The translations under genes were made by a program, and so were the position numbers. Source: Natronomonas sp. (GTDB lineage Archaea > Halobacteriota > Halobacteria > Halobacteriales > Haloarculaceae). Taken from it: 5,282 bases of DNA. Of this stretch, positions 4,942 to 5,282 are shown in pieces. Under the pieces are notes generated by a model that made no database searches, was not told the origin of the DNA, and worked only from the letters and a program-made list of their open reading frames with translations. The stretch lies in assembly GCA_007121575.1 (NCBI GenBank), contig SKKJ01000077.1, positions 1-5,282 of the forward strand, read 5' to 3'. How positions within the stretch are numbered: position 1 is the stretch's first letter; every line of letters starts with the position of its first letter.

Positions 4942-5282
4942 TCAATACGAACGCCACACGACGACGAGAAGCGTTACGCTCGCGATGAGACAGATACCTA
5001 AACCGATATACGCGAGCGTATAGTTCTGCCAATCGGCGATATACCCGACGTAGGCGGGGCTGAGGCTACCGATGAGTCCCCAAACGGTTTTCACCGCCCC
5101 CAGATCGCCGCCCATCGTTCCGTCGTCGAAACTGTCCATCAGATACGCTTGCGTGATGGGAAAGAACGCCCAAAACCCGATGGCCATCAACACGATCGTC
5201 CCGATTAACACAGGAACTGAGCTTCCGGACACCAAACTGAACAACCCGAGCATACAGAGAACGAGCGCCACGACGGCGGTCG
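4942..5282 (-). CDS. Major facilitator superfamily transporter, C-terminal part only (5' end beyond window)
   Basis: 112 residues are visible, from the right edge to the TGA at 4942-4944. The frame stays open past the GTG at 5269-5271 to the window edge, so that GTG is not the start. Four hydrophobic spans are seen in order: TAVVALVLCMLGLFSLV, PVLIGTIVLMAIGFWAFF, a span around VWGLIGSLSPAYVGYIAD, and YTLAYIGLGICLIASV onward. These correspond to helices 9-12 of a twelve-helix MFS carrier. The segment FFPITQAYLMDSF followed by GDLGAVKT is the kind of loop after helix 10 seen in haloarchaeal MFS permeases. The protein lies in the cytoplasmic membrane and ends with a very short cytosolic tail (WRSY). 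Substrate and direction of transport cannot be inferred. It is convergent with the FNT gene. Confidence 0.85.
   Translation of the reverse strand, partial: TAVVALVLCMLGLFSLVSGSSVPVLIGTIVLMAIGFWAFFPITQAYLMDSFDDGTMGGDLGAVKTVWGLIGSLSPAYVGYIADWQNYTLAYIGLGICLIASVTLLVVVWRSY

Noticed and set aside
4779..4988. Small plus-strand ORF after the FNT gene.
   Set aside because: It begins at the FNT stop codon but is basic, has no motif, and runs into the opposite-strand MFS gene.

Overview
The window looks like a piece of a haloarchaeal chromosome or large replicon. The evidence is the strongly acidic predicted proteins (Asp/Glu-rich surfaces in the ligase and thiolase), moderately high GC with C/G-ending codons, and archaeal TATA-like boxes lying about 25-30 nt upstream of start codons with no clear Shine-Dalgarno, as expected for leaderless haloarchaeal transcripts. 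A small zinc-ribbon protein of a type I associate with Halobacteria also fits. I cannot name the genus.

Left part (1-3036): an acyl-CoA metabolism cluster. A SCP2/SCPx-type thiolase, cut by the left edge, overlaps by 8 nt (ATGTCTGA) a small DUF35-type zinc-ribbon/OB-fold protein. The two are probably translationally coupled and form one complex. Converging on them is an AMP-forming acyl-CoA ligase, whose 534-residue start is fixed by a promoter at 3063-3070. Together they suggest activation of a carboxylic acid to its CoA ester and thiolytic (or retro-aldol) chain cleavage; the substrate cannot be read from the sequence. The 66-bp gap between them carries an unusual 20-bp-period repeat of about three units that runs over the ligase stop codon.

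Middle part (3037-3882): gene-poor and visibly more AT-rich. It holds the ligase promoter, an AT-rich stretch, a possible decayed C-terminal coding tail (3215-3310, +), one small zinc-ribbon gene (3336-3536, -), and a 346-bp divergent intergenic region ending in the promoter of the next gene.

Right part (3883-5282): a complete formate/nitrite transporter (FNT) family channel on +, converging on the C-terminal third of a major facilitator superfamily transporter on -, cut by the right edge.

I see no CRISPR array, tRNA, rRNA, complete insertion sequence or defence system. Nothing here is strong evidence for an undescribed system. The most useful follow-ups are the thiolase-DUF35 pair, the 20-bp repeat, the small zinc protein and the duplicated TATA/palindrome upstream of the FNT gene.
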